Notes under the pieces: model-generated
Databases searched by the model: none
The model's input: only the letters and a program-made list of their open reading frames with translations
Told to the model about the DNA's origin: nothing
Part shown: positions 36,211 to 44,098 of the stretch, one piece after another
Position numbering within the stretch: position 1 is the stretch's first letter
Layout of the letters: each line of letters opens with the position of its first letter
Made by a program: the position numbers and the translations under genes
Source: Paludicola sp. MB14-C6
GTDB taxonomy: Bacteria; Bacillota; Clostridia; Oscillospirales; Ruminococcaceae
DNA: 64,000 nt
Direction of reading: 5' to 3'
Assembly: GCF_030908625.1 (NCBI RefSeq)
Contig: NZ_CP133133.1
Span: 124,001-188,000 of the forward strand

Positions 36211-36636
36211 ATGGAGAATAATCTAAACGAAAACAAGGAACGAGTTAATGCATGGCTACCGCCATCCATGATTAAAAATATGGAACGATTGTGTGAGCCA
36301 AACAACTTTAAAAACAAGTCAGAATTTATTTATAACGCAGTAGATTTCTACATTGGTTATCTCAACAGTCAAAATTCATCCGCATATCTTTCAAAAATAT
36401 TGATGTCTGCACTGCAAGCAACTTTGAAAGAAACAGAGATAAGACACGCAAATAATATTTTTAGATTGTCGGTAGAAATGAGTATGATGATGAATATTCT
36501 TGCCGCCGGACTTGAAATCAGTGATGACGATTTGCGAAAACTTCGTGGCAGATGTGTAAAGGAAGTCAAGGCAAGCAGAGGGAAAATCTGTATGGAAGAT
36601 GCGTTGGAATATCAAAATGGGAATGAAAGTATTTGA
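36211..36636 (+). CDS. Ribbon-helix-helix DNA-binding protein
   Basis: 141 residues with AAAAAGGAGG upstream. The first 45 residues (ERVNAWLPPSMIKNMERLCEPNNFKNKSEFIYNAV) fit an RHH/CopG-type fold. The rest is helical with SVEMSMMMNILAAGLEISDDDLRKLRGRCVKEVKASRGKI, a feature shared by small regulators found beside serine recombinases on clostridial elements. Probably controls its own promoter and the element's transfer or excision genes. Confidence 0.8.
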   Translation: MENNLNENKERVNAWLPPSMIKNMERLCEPNNFKNKSEFIYNAVDFYIGYLNSQNSSAYLSKILMSALQATLKETEIRHANNIFRLSVEMSMMMNILAAGLEISDDDLRKLRGRCVKEVKASRGKICMEDALEYQNGNESI

Positions 36637-36653
36637 TTTTGGAGGGCAGATAA

Positions 36654-36947
36654 ATGGCTTTAATAAACAAAATATTATTCAACACTGCTTTTTTAAAAAG
36701 ATTAATGATATATACAGCAAAACAATTTAGATTTTTAATTTCCGATAACAAGGGCGAACATCAATTTGGCGGGGACTATAAAATATCATTTCAAAAGCCT
36801 ATAGACTATATATTTTTAAATAATACCCAAGAAAAATATGCAACCCAGATTGTGTTTTTAAATTCATTGTTGGAAAAAGAATTGCTTTCACAACAGGAAT
36901 ACAACAAAGCAAAGGATTATCTAAAACAAAAATATAAAGTTGCATAG
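36654..36947 (+). CDS. Small SHOCT-domain protein
   Basis: 97 residues, with GGAGGG just upstream, 17 bases after the RHH gene. The C-terminus LEKELLSQQEYNKAKDYLKQKYKV is a SHOCT (short C-terminal) motif; the front half has no family I know. Commonly located directly before large serine recombinases. Confidence 0.75.
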   Translation: MALINKILFNTAFLKRLMIYTAKQFRFLISDNKGEHQFGGDYKISFQKPIDYIFLNNTQEKYATQIVFLNSLLEKELLSQQEYNKAKDYLKQKYKVA

Positions 36948-36959
36948 TAAGAATTAGCA

Positions 36960-36992
36960 CTACATACCCACTTAAAATTAGTGGGTATGTAG
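36960..36992. terminator. Hairpin between SHOCT and recombinase genes
   Basis: CTACATACCCAC at 36960-36971 pairs perfectly with GTGGGTATGTAG at 36981-36992. No long T-run follows, so it may separate the two transcripts only partly. Confidence 0.65.
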
Positions 36993-37031
36993 AACTTTAA
37001 AAAACTGAATTGTTTTAATAGACTTAGTGAT

Positions 37032-37059
37032 TGTTTACAGATATACTGTGCTGTAAACA
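37032..37059 (+). promoter_or_regulatory. Palindromic operator-like site before the serine recombinase
   Basis: TGTTTACAG at 37032-37040 and CTGTAAACA at 37051-37059 form a 9-bp inverted repeat with a ten-base spacer, 21 bases before the recombinase start. The half-sites match the TTTACAG sites before the RHH gene. Confidence 0.55.
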
Positions 37060-37080
37060 TAAAGAAAAGGAGGATGCAAA

Positions 37081-38757
37081 ATGGGCGAAGTTCAAATAAT
37101 TTCTGCAACAAAGGGTAAGTTTGATATTACAGGGCGAGAAGTTAAAAAGCTTAAAGTAGCAGCATACTGCCGAGTAAGTACCGATTCGGACGAACAGCTC
37201 AACAGCTATAACTCTCAAGTTGATTATTATACCAACCTTATTAAAAACAACAGCGACTGGGAATTCGTCAATGTATATGCCGACTTTGGAATTTCTGGTA
37301 CACAGGTTAAAAAGCGAGCCGAGTTTCAACGCATGATACAGGACGCTAAAAACGGTATGATTGATATGATCATCACCAAAAGTATTTCAAGATTTGCAAG
37401 AAACACCATAGACACTTTAAAATATGTAAGAGAGCTAAGAGCCATTGGTGTTGCAGTAAGCTTTGAAAAAGAAAATATTGTAACAACGTCTGAAAACGGC
37501 GAAACTTTGCTGACGATACTTTCTTCACTGGCTCAAGGTGAAAGCGAATCCATTTCACAAAACACGAAAATGGGACTTCAAATGAAAGCTAAAAAAGGAG
37601 AACTAATAGGTTTTAATTCCTGCCTTGGCTATGGATATGACAAAGAAACAGGTTCCCTTTATATAGTCGAAGAGGAAGCTGAAACAGTCAGATACATTTT
37701 CAAACGATATATAGAGGGTGCAGGATGCCACACCATAGAAAAAGAATTGCAAGCAAAAGGCATACTCACTCCAAAAGGCAAAACAAACTGGTCGGGCAGT
37801 ACAATATCCAAAATCTTAGGAAATGAAAAATATATCGGAGATATTCTTACAGGTAAAACCTACACCATTGACCCGATTACCAAAAAGAGAATTAAAAATG
37901 TAGGACAGCAAGACCGCTTTTATCTTGAAAACCATCACGAGCCAATCGTAACAAGAGAGCAGTTTGAGCAAGCGAAGATACTGCGTCATAAGAGGAGCCG
38001 TCAATATAATCAAGGCACACTAAGAAAATATAATACAACCTATCCGTTTAGTAACGTGATGAAATGTAAATACTGTGGTGGTACAGTTATAAGAAGAAAA
38101 GGCACTTCGGGTAAAAAAGATAGGTTTATGTGGCTATGCAACACTGCCGCTAAAAAAGGAAAAGCCAGTTGCCCAAACTGTAAACTCATAAATGAAGATG
38201 TACTCGAAAATAGTTTCGTACAAGCCTTTAACAAACTTTGCGTAGACAATGAAAAAATAATACAAGAGTTTTTGGATAACCTTTCAAAAAGTATTGAGTA
38301 CCAAGAATATGAAAATGAAGTTAAAGCCTTGCATGATAAAATAAATAAGGCACAAGGTAAGCGTAATCAGCTAATTGACTTGCTTTTAGAAGAAAAGATT
38401 GATAAAATTATATATGAGAAAAAATACAAAAAGTTATCCGATGACATTGATGAATTGGAATCAGAGCTAAAAATCGCCACACAAGATTCTAATATGGGCG
38501 CAGATTTTAAAACAAGGTTGGAAAGCTTTAAAAATATCTTCAGCCATAAAGAACCCATGGAAAAGTTTGATGGCGAATCCTTCCGAATGCTCATAAAAGA
38601 AGTTATTATCGGTGATGAGGCAGAAGATGGCACACCATTACCATACACCATCAACTTCATCTTCAAAACAGGACTTAAAATAAATGTAACACCGCTTTTT
38701 CCTAAAGCAGAACCACCAAAAAGCCCACGGTGGGAACCACGCACGTTGAAACGATAA
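37081..38757 (+). CDS. Large serine recombinase (site-specific integrase)
   Basis: 558 residues, with AAAAGGAGG upstream. Resolvase domain with VAAYCRVSTDSDEQ (nucleophile Ser33), YADFGISGTQ and SISRFARNTIDTLKYVRELRAIGV. A recombinase domain follows (GFNSCLGYGYDKETG, WSGSTISKILGNEKYIGD), then a zinc ribbon (CKYCGGTVIRR...CPNC) and a coiled coil (about 400-470). It inserts and excises the element without need of a host protein. The candidate attachment core (38734-38746) falls within the last codons, so integration may change the protein's final residues. Confidence 0.95.
   Translation: MGEVQIISATKGKFDITGREVKKLKVAAYCRVSTDSDEQLNSYNSQVDYYTNLIKNNSDWEFVNVYADFGISGTQVKKRAEFQRMIQDAKNGMIDMIITKSISRFARNTIDTLKYVRELRAIGVAVSFEKENIVTTSENGETLLTILSSLAQGESESISQNTKMGLQMKAKKGELIGFNSCLGYGYDKETGSLYIVEEEAETVRYIFKRYIEGAGCHTIEKELQAKGILTPKGKTNWSGSTISKILGNEKYIGDILTGKTYTIDPITKKRIKNVGQQDRFYLENHHEPIVTREQFEQAKILRHKRSRQYNQGTLRKYNTTYPFSNVMKCKYCGGTVIRRKGTSGKKDRFMWLCNTAAKKGKASCPNCKLINEDVLENSFVQAFNKLCVDNEKIIQEFLDNLSKSIEYQEYENEVKALHDKINKAQGKRNQLIDLLLEEKIDKIIYEKKYKKLSDDIDELESELKIATQDSNMGADFKTRLESFKNIFSHKEPMEKFDGESFRMLIKEVIIGDEAEDGTPLPYTINFIFKTGLKINVTPLFPKAEPPKSPRWEPRTLKR
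38734..38746 (+). other. Candidate right attachment site core (attR)
   Basis: GAACCACGCACGT, the second copy of the 13-mer at 21505-21517, located 12-24 bases before the end of the recombinase gene. Confidence 0.45.
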
Positions 38758-38865
38758 TAATGATGACGCATTGTGGTTTTGAAGCAATTTTGAGGCTTGA
38801 AAAATGGTGGAAATATAGATGACATGAGGTTATTTTATTGGAATAACATTTAAGGAGACTGAAAG

Positions 38866-39269
38866 ATGAGTATTGAAACAATATCAACAATAGTAATTAG
38901 TATCTTAAGTTCATCTTTAATTTCAGTACTAATTTCAACTTTAATATTGGAGCCGATGAAGGACAGAAAAAATATATTTTTGATGAAAAGAAACGTGTCT
39001 ACGAATCTATCATTATTTTCGCTCAAATTGTTTTGTATCCAGTAGAAGCAAAATATTCTTTAGGTGTAGCAAGATACGATATACAGACAATTAGTGAAGA
39101 AGATAGGGTCGTGAATTCTCTCAATGATTTGAAAATGTCTATTCCAAAATTAAAATTAATAACAAAAAATAGTAAAGTAATAGAAAGTACTTTGAATTTT
39201 ATTGAAAGCAAAGATGAGAAATCATTTAATATTCTTACTGATACTTTACAGCATGATTTATTTAAATAA
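38866..39269 (+). pseudogene. Small membrane protein, frameshifted
   Basis: ATG 38866 with AAGGAG at 38852-38857. The first frame gives a hydrophobic N-terminal helix (ETISTIVISILSSSLISVLI) and then breaks at the A6 run 38967-38972. A seventh A would join it to the frame KYIFDEKKRVYESIIIFAQIV..., ending at 39267-39269 as a protein of about 135 residues. Signal-anchor plus cytoplasmic helical domain; family unknown. Confidence 0.65.
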
Positions 39270-39287
39270 TTCAATATCAAGAAAAGC

Positions 39288-39338
39288 AGGCTAAGCCTTA
39301 GGTTATTTAAGACCTACAGACTTAGCCTCTTTTTTATG
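39288..39338 (+). repeat. Hairpin module with MPKN start codons, copy B
   Basis: AGGCTAAG at 39288-39295 pairs with CTTAGCCT at 39321-39328, inner stem AGGT/ACCT, then a T-run and ATGCCCAAAAA. Outer arms and the following start codons match those at 10471-10523, whereas the inner stems differ but both keep pairing (covariation). Confidence 0.7.
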
Positions 39339-39460
39339 CCCAAAAATAAAAAGAAAGGAACGATGAGAATGTCAAAATTATTTATGTACGGCACAAGGAT
39401 ACAGGAGTTGAGCAGATGATGATGCTTGAGTCAAACTTCGCAAAAAACCTTTTGAGTTAA
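39336..39460 (+). pseudogene. Short MPKN protein gene, frameshifted
   Basis: Starts MPKNKKKGTMRMSKLFMYGT. The frame ends early, but one extra A near 39378 would continue it as [21 protein letters not shown] with a stop at 39458-39460, giving about 41 residues. It directly follows the hairpin module. Unknown function; it seems tied to mobile DNA. Its end overlaps the glnN stop on the other strand. Confidence 0.5.
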
Positions 39461-41544
39461 TTTACACTATATAGAAGTTCTGCATACGTAGGTAAGCCCC
39501 AATGTTTTTTAGAAATCATTGTTTCAAGCTCATCAATTACTATCCTTAGTTGTGTAATTGCTAAAAATACAAAATCGTGATAATACTTTGCAAGCTCTAA
39601 ACTATCATTTATTAACTTTGCATTTAATACAGCAGCTTCAAGCTCTTCTAATTCTTTATAAAGACATGTAGTCGATTTGGCTAATTTCTTGGCTATGTTA
39701 AGTTCTGGTTGCTCTTCAATACCACAAGACTTTTTGCCAGTTATCAAAGTAATAAGTTCATTTTGATAACTGATTGATGATGGTAATATTTCTTTTTTAA
39801 CAAGATCAATTAAAGTTAGAGCTTCAATATGAATTGTCTTTACATAATTTTCAAGCAATATTTCATATCTTGAGTGCATTTCTGCTTCAGTAAAAACGTT
39901 ATGTTTACAAAACATTTCCACATTTTTAGGCAAAATAAATGTAGGCAGTGTTTCAACAGTATTTTTTAAGTTGAGAAGTCCTCTTTCTTCAGCTTCTGTA
40001 ACCCATTCATCAGAATAATTGTTGCCATTGAAAATAATTCTCTTATGTTGTTTCATTGTGGATTGAATTAAAGCGTCAAGGTCTGATTTAAAATTATTAC
40101 TTTTTTCAAGTTTATCAGCAAATTGGCTTAAAACCTCAGCAACAATTGAGTTTAATACAATGTTAGGTCCAGCAATAGAAAAGTTAGAACCAAGCATACG
40201 AAACTCGAACTTATTGCCTGTAAAAGCAAAAGGCGACGTGCGGTTACGGTCTGTTGTATCTTTTGGAAAATGGGGTAGTACAGTTGCGCCTATTTCCATT
40301 TGATGCTTTCTTTTGTTTTTATAGCTGCTGTCTGTTTCAATAGCCTCTAAAATTTCGGTTAACTCATCACCGAGAAACATGGATACAATAGCAGGAGGTG
40401 CTTCATTCGCTCCGAGTCTATGGTCATTTCCAGCACTTGCAACAGATACTCTTAATAAATCTTGATAGTCGTCAACCGCTTTAATAACTGCCACTAAAAA
40501 CAACAGAAATTGTGCATTTTCAAATGGTGTATCGCCTGGTTCAAGTAGGTTAACTCCTGTATCTGTTGAAATAGACCAGTTATTATGTTTGCCGCTACCA
40601 TTTACACCTGCAAATGGTTTTTCATGTAGCAGACAAACTAAGCCATGGCTATTAGCTATACTTTTCATAAGCTCCATAGTAAGCTGATTGTGATCGGTTG
40701 CAATATTGGTTGTTGTAAAAATCGGTGCTAATTCATGTTGAGCAGGTGCTACTTCATTATGTTTGGTTTTTGCCAATATACCAAGTTTCCATAATTCTTC
40801 ATCAAGTTCTTTCATAAATGCTGAAACCCTTGGTTTTAGATTTCCAAAGTAGTGGTCATCAAGCTCTTGCCCTTTTGGAGGCCTTGCCCCGAATAATGTT
40901 CTACCACAGTTTACAAGATCCGGACGTTTTAAGTACACCTCTTTATCAACGAGAAAATACTCTTGTTCAGGGCCAACAGTTGTAATGACACGTTTTGCTG
41001 TTGTGTTACCAAACAGCTTTAAAATGCGCATTGCTTGTTTGTCGATAGCTTGCATTGAGCGAAGTAACGGAGTTTTTTTGTCAAGAGCTTCACCACTGTA
41101 TGAACAAAATGCGGTAGGTATGCATAGCGTTCCATCTTTAATAAAAGCATAAGATGTTGTATCCCATACTGTATAACCTCTCGCTTCAAAGGTAGCACGA
41201 AGACCGCCTGAAGGAAAGCTTGAAGCGTCTGGTTCACCTCGAACTAGTTCTTTTCCCGAAAACTCCATAATGATTTTGCCATCATTACTTGGAGAAATAA
41301 AGCTGTCGTGTTTTTCAGCAGTGATGCCTGTCATTGGCTGAAACCAATGAGTAAAATGGGTAGCACCATTTTCAGTAGCCCAATCTTTCATGGCGTTTGC
41401 AACAACATTTGCAACATCAAGCTCTAAATGTGTACCTTGTTCTATTGTCTTTTTTAATGCTTTATAAGTGTCTTTTGGCAATCTTGCTTTCATAACAGTA
41501 TCATTAAAAACCTGACTACCAAACATATTCGGAATATCTTTCAT
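39457..41544 (-). CDS. glnN: Type III glutamine synthetase
   Basis: 695 residues, the usual length of GSIII. Motifs include [18 protein letters not shown] near the start, [28 protein letters not shown] (GPEQE, metal/glutamate ligand region), [14 protein letters not shown] and [10 protein letters not shown] (active-site NGSG), and [17 protein letters not shown]. Forms glutamine from glutamate, ammonia and ATP in the cytoplasm. AAGGAGG precedes the ATG. It lies 14 bases after asnA and shares that gene's leader. The window also holds a type I glnA at 48109. Confidence 0.96.
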   Translation of the reverse strand: MKDIPNMFGSQVFNDTVMKARLPKDTYKALKKTIEQGTHLELDVANVVANAMKDWATENGATHFTHWFQPMTGITAEKHDSFISPSNDGKIIMEFSGKELVRGEPDASSFPSGGLRATFEARGYTVWDTTSYAFIKDGTLCIPTAFCSYSGEALDKKTPLLRSMQAIDKQAMRILKLFGNTTAKRVITTVGPEQEYFLVDKEVYLKRPDLVNCGRTLFGARPPKGQELDDHYFGNLKPRVSAFMKELDEELWKLGILAKTKHNEVAPAQHELAPIFTTTNIATDHNQLTMELMKSIANSHGLVCLLHEKPFAGVNGSGKHNNWSISTDTGVNLLEPGDTPFENAQFLLFLVAVIKAVDDYQDLLRVSVASAGNDHRLGANEAPPAIVSMFLGDELTEILEAIETDSSYKNKRKHQMEIGATVLPHFPKDTTDRNRTSPFAFTGNKFEFRMLGSNFSIAGPNIVLNSIVAEVLSQFADKLEKSNNFKSDLDALIQSTMKQHKRIIFNGNNYSDEWVTEAEERGLLNLKNTVETLPTFILPKNVEMFCKHNVFTEAEMHSRYEILLENYVKTIHIEALTLIDLVKKEILPSSISYQNELITLITGKKSCGIEEQPELNIAKKLAKSTTCLYKELEELEAAVLNAKLINDSLELAKYYHDFVFLAITQLRIVIDELETMISKKHWGLPTYAELLYSVN

Positions 41545-41558
41545 TGATAATGCCTCCT

Positions 41559-42566
41559 TTATAATAATTCAATTTGAGCAGCTTTGCAGCCAGATCTTGT
41601 TTCTTCATCCCATATGGAAACTTGTACTTCGCCAATATGTGCTTTTTCGAGTAAAAGCATGCACAATCTTGATTGTCCGATACCGCCACCCATAGTAAGA
41701 GGGAGTTTTCCTTCTGATAGCATCTTGTGGAATGAATATGTACGACGATTGTCGCATCCTGCTTTTGTTAGTTGTTCGTTTAAAGATTTTTCATCAACAC
41801 GAATGCCCATTGACGAAACTTCAAAAGCACACTGCAAGACATCACTCCAAAAAACGATATCTCCATTGAGCGCCCAATCGTCATAGTCCGGAGCTCTTCC
41901 ATCATGCTTAACCCCCGATTTTAACACATCTCCAATTTGCATAATAAAGGCGGTTTTATGTTCTTTCAGGTATGCGTTCTCTCGTTGTTTTGGAGTAAGT
42001 GCTGGGTACATATCTTCAAGCTCCTGTGTGGTAATAAAAGACACATCTTTTGATAGAGTACCTTTTATTTCGGGATAGAGCTTTTGAATGGATTGCTGTG
42101 TATTACAAATTGCAGTAACAATACTACTAACGGTTTCTTTTAAAGTTGAAATGTTACGTGTTTGTTTATCAATAACCTTTTCCCAATCCCATTGGTCAAC
42201 ATAAATAGAATGAAGATTATCCATTTCTTCGTCTCGACGAACAGCGTTCATATCCGTGTAAAGGCCTTCACCAACAGGAAAGCCATATTGATATAGTGCC
42301 ATACGTTTCCACTTGGCAAGAGAATGAACAATTTGTGCATTTGTTTTTGTTTCCATGATGTCAAACTCTACTGCACGTTCTACTCCGTTCAAGTCATCGT
42401 TTAGTCCTGTTTGCGGTTCAACGAAAAGAGGTGCAGATACTCTTATTAGGTTAAGGGCGTTTGAAAGATTATCCTCAAATGTCCTCTTTACAGTGCCGAT
42501 AGCTTTTTGTGTGTCATAAACTGACAAAACTGACTTATAACCGATAGGTTTTTCTAGTTTGCTCAT
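41559..42566 (-). CDS. asnA: Aspartate-ammonia ligase (asparagine synthetase A)
   Basis: 335 residues from the ATG at 42564-42566 ([24 protein letters not shown]), with AAAGGGAG upstream; the longer frame upstream lies inside the leader hairpin and is not used. Class II aminoacyl-tRNA-synthetase-like fold: [36 protein letters not shown], and the C-terminal [16 protein letters not shown]. Uses ammonia, not glutamine, to make asparagine. With glnN it forms a two-gene ammonia-capture operon controlled by the leader at 42587-42674. Confidence 0.95.
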   Translation of the reverse strand: MSKLEKPIGYKSVLSVYDTQKAIGTVKRTFEDNLSNALNLIRVSAPLFVEPQTGLNDDLNGVERAVEFDIMETKTNAQIVHSLAKWKRMALYQYGFPVGEGLYTDMNAVRRDEEMDNLHSIYVDQWDWEKVIDKQTRNISTLKETVSSIVTAICNTQQSIQKLYPEIKGTLSKDVSFITTQELEDMYPALTPKQRENAYLKEHKTAFIMQIGDVLKSGVKHDGRAPDYDDWALNGDIVFWSDVLQCAFEVSSMGIRVDEKSLNEQLTKAGCDNRRTYSFHKMLSEGKLPLTMGGGIGQSRLCMLLLEKAHIGEVQVSIWDEETRSGCKAAQIELL

Positions 42567-42586
42567 AATTAACTCCCTTTCCAAAC

Positions 42587-42628
42587 AAAAAAAATAAGGC
42601 ACTGCGGACATATAGCCCACAGCGCCTT
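42587..42628 (-). terminator. Leader terminator (attenuator) of asnA-glnN
   Basis: Read on the minus strand, AAGGCGCTGTGGG (42628-42616) pairs with TCCGCAGTGCCTT (42608-42596) through Watson-Crick and G-U pairs over a 7-base loop, followed by ATTTTTTTT. It stands between the promoter (42646-42674) and the asnA start, 21 bases before the ATG, so transcription must pass it to express asnA-glnN. Confidence 0.85.
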
Positions 42629-42645
42629 TGCTGTTTATGCTAATC

Positions 42646-42674
42646 ATGTTATCATGAAAACAAAAAGTTGTCAA
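42646..42674 (-). promoter_or_regulatory. Promoter of asnA-glnN
   Basis: On the minus strand TTGACA (42674-42669), a 17-base spacer and TAACAT (42651-42646) form a near-consensus sigma-A promoter. The predicted RNA starts about 42639, at the foot of the leader hairpin. Confidence 0.75.
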
Positions 42675-42796
42675 GAGGATTTTTGAAAAAATGCAAGAAA
42701 ATGTTCTGTGCACTTCAAATTATGAGCATTTTTTAACTTTATTCAGTGTATTTTATAAAAAAATGAATTATAATAAAAATTTTATTTCAAATAGTA

Positions 42797-42825
42797 TTGA
42801 CTAATATACCAATATAAGTTATACT
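42797..42825 (+). promoter_or_regulatory. Promoter of the glutamate synthase operon
   Basis: TTGACT (42797-42802), 17-base spacer, TATACT (42820-42825): a near-consensus sigma-A promoter. The predicted RNA starts about 42832, seven bases before the leader hairpin. It points away from the asnA promoter 123 bases to the left. Confidence 0.75.
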
Positions 42826-42838
42826 ATAACCAGTGAAC

Positions 42839-42938
42839 AAAGGCGTTCATCAGATAATGTAATAAACAGTTAAAAAAAACCGTGTTTATAATTCGGTTTT
42901 TAAGTTGTCTATTCAACATTATGTGATGAGCGCCTTTT
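42839..42938 (+). terminator. Long leader hairpin with terminator ending (attenuator) of the glutamate synthase operon
   Basis: AAAGGCGTTCATCAGATAAT at 42839-42858 pairs almost fully with ATTATGTGATGAGCGCCTTT at 42917-42936, followed by TTTCTTT. An inner hairpin AAAACCG/CGGTTTT lies near 42876-42900. The base of the stem (CAAAGGCG) is the same as in the asnA leader. It ends 64 bases before the first gene, so read-through is needed for expression. Confidence 0.85.
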
Positions 42939-43002
42939 TCTTTAAAGTAAAGCTCGATGGATTAATTGACTTTAATACATTGGGGGTGATTAGGAGGTTT
43001 AT

Positions 43003-44097
43003 ATGTTGAAAGAAGGTCAAGTAAGAATACCTTCAGGATGTGCAATATCAGGTATTTTTAATAAATCAGGTGCTCGAATGAGTGGAGAAGATATTATAAA
43101 ATCGATTGCTGTTATGCACGACCGCTCAAACGGTTTAGGTGGTGGTTTTGCTGCATACGGTATTTATCCTGAATATAAAGACTACTATGCGCTTCATATA
43201 TTCTATGATAATACAGCGTCAAAAAAAGAATGTGAGGATTTTTTGGAAAGACATTTTGATATTATCAATCTTTCCAAAATACCAACAAGAAAAATAAAAG
43301 AAATAACGGATGAACCACTCATTTGGAGATACTTTGTTTCGCCACTTCCAACAAAACTTTCAGACAGTCAGATTGATGAACGGGAGTACTTAGCAAAATG
43401 TGTTTTTCGTGTGAACACTCGCATAGATGGAGCTTATGTTTTTTCAAGTGGAAAAAATATGGGCGTATTTAAGGCAGTAGGTTTTCCGGAAGATGTCGGA
43501 CGGTTCTATCGTTTAGAGGAATATGAAGGTTATTGCTTTACAGCACATGGACGTTATCCAACAAACACACCCGGTTGGTGGGGCGGTGCACATCCTTTTG
43601 CATTGCTTGATTATTCGGTAGTACATAACGGCGAAATTTCGTCTTATGATGCCAATAGACGTGCTATTGAGATGTATGGATATAAGTGCACATTGCAAAC
43701 AGATACTGAGGTAATCACTTATATTATTGATTATCTGCATCGTAAAAAAGGGCTTACTTGGGATGAAATTGCATCAGTAATTGCCGCCCCGTTTTGGCAA
43801 TCTATTGAACAAATGACGTCAGAAAAAAAAGAATACTATGAATATCTGCGCAATGTATTCTCAGCACAGCTAATTACCGGACCATTTTCAATTCTTGTAG
43901 GATTTGATGGCGGTTTAATGGCGCTTAACGATAGACTAAAGTTGCGTAGTATGGTTGTTGGTGAAAAAGGCGATACAGTTTATATTGCAAGCGAGGAGTC
44001 TGCAATTAGAATAATAGAGCCTAATTTAGATAATGTGTGGTCACCACAAGGTGGTGAGCCTGTCATTGTTAGTCTTTCTGGATTGGAGGTAAAATAG
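43003..44097 (+). CDS. Glutamate synthase, glutaminase (amidotransferase) subunit, archaeal type
   Basis: 364 residues with TAGGAGG upstream. Class II glutamine amidotransferase domain: SGCAISGIFN (candidate nucleophile Cys13, requiring removal of a 12-residue leader), AHGRYPTNTPGWWGGAHPF, VVHNGEISSY and LQTDTEVITYIID. It releases ammonia from glutamine for the FMN subunit encoded one base after it. In most bacteria this is part of a single large GltB; here it is a separate chain. Confidence 0.92.
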   Translation: MLKEGQVRIPSGCAISGIFNKSGARMSGEDIIKSIAVMHDRSNGLGGGFAAYGIYPEYKDYYALHIFYDNTASKKECEDFLERHFDIINLSKIPTRKIKEITDEPLIWRYFVSPLPTKLSDSQIDEREYLAKCVFRVNTRIDGAYVFSSGKNMGVFKAVGFPEDVGRFYRLEEYEGYCFTAHGRYPTNTPGWWGGAHPFALLDYSVVHNGEISSYDANRRAIEMYGYKCTLQTDTEVITYIIDYLHRKKGLTWDEIASVIAAPFWQSIEQMTSEKKEYYEYLRNVFSAQLITGPFSILVGFDGGLMALNDRLKLRSMVVGEKGDTVYIASEESAIRIIEPNLDNVWSPQGGEPVIVSLSGLEVK

Positions 44098-44098
44098 A

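Noticed and set aside
38702..38890. Minus-strand frame containing VVPTVGF
   Set aside because: It runs antisense to the end of the serine recombinase, has no ribosome site and is a shadow of the real gene.
42567..42713. Longer asnA start on the minus strand
   Set aside because: The extra 49 codons run through the promoter and leader terminator; the ATG at 42566 has a good ribosome site and matches AsnA length.
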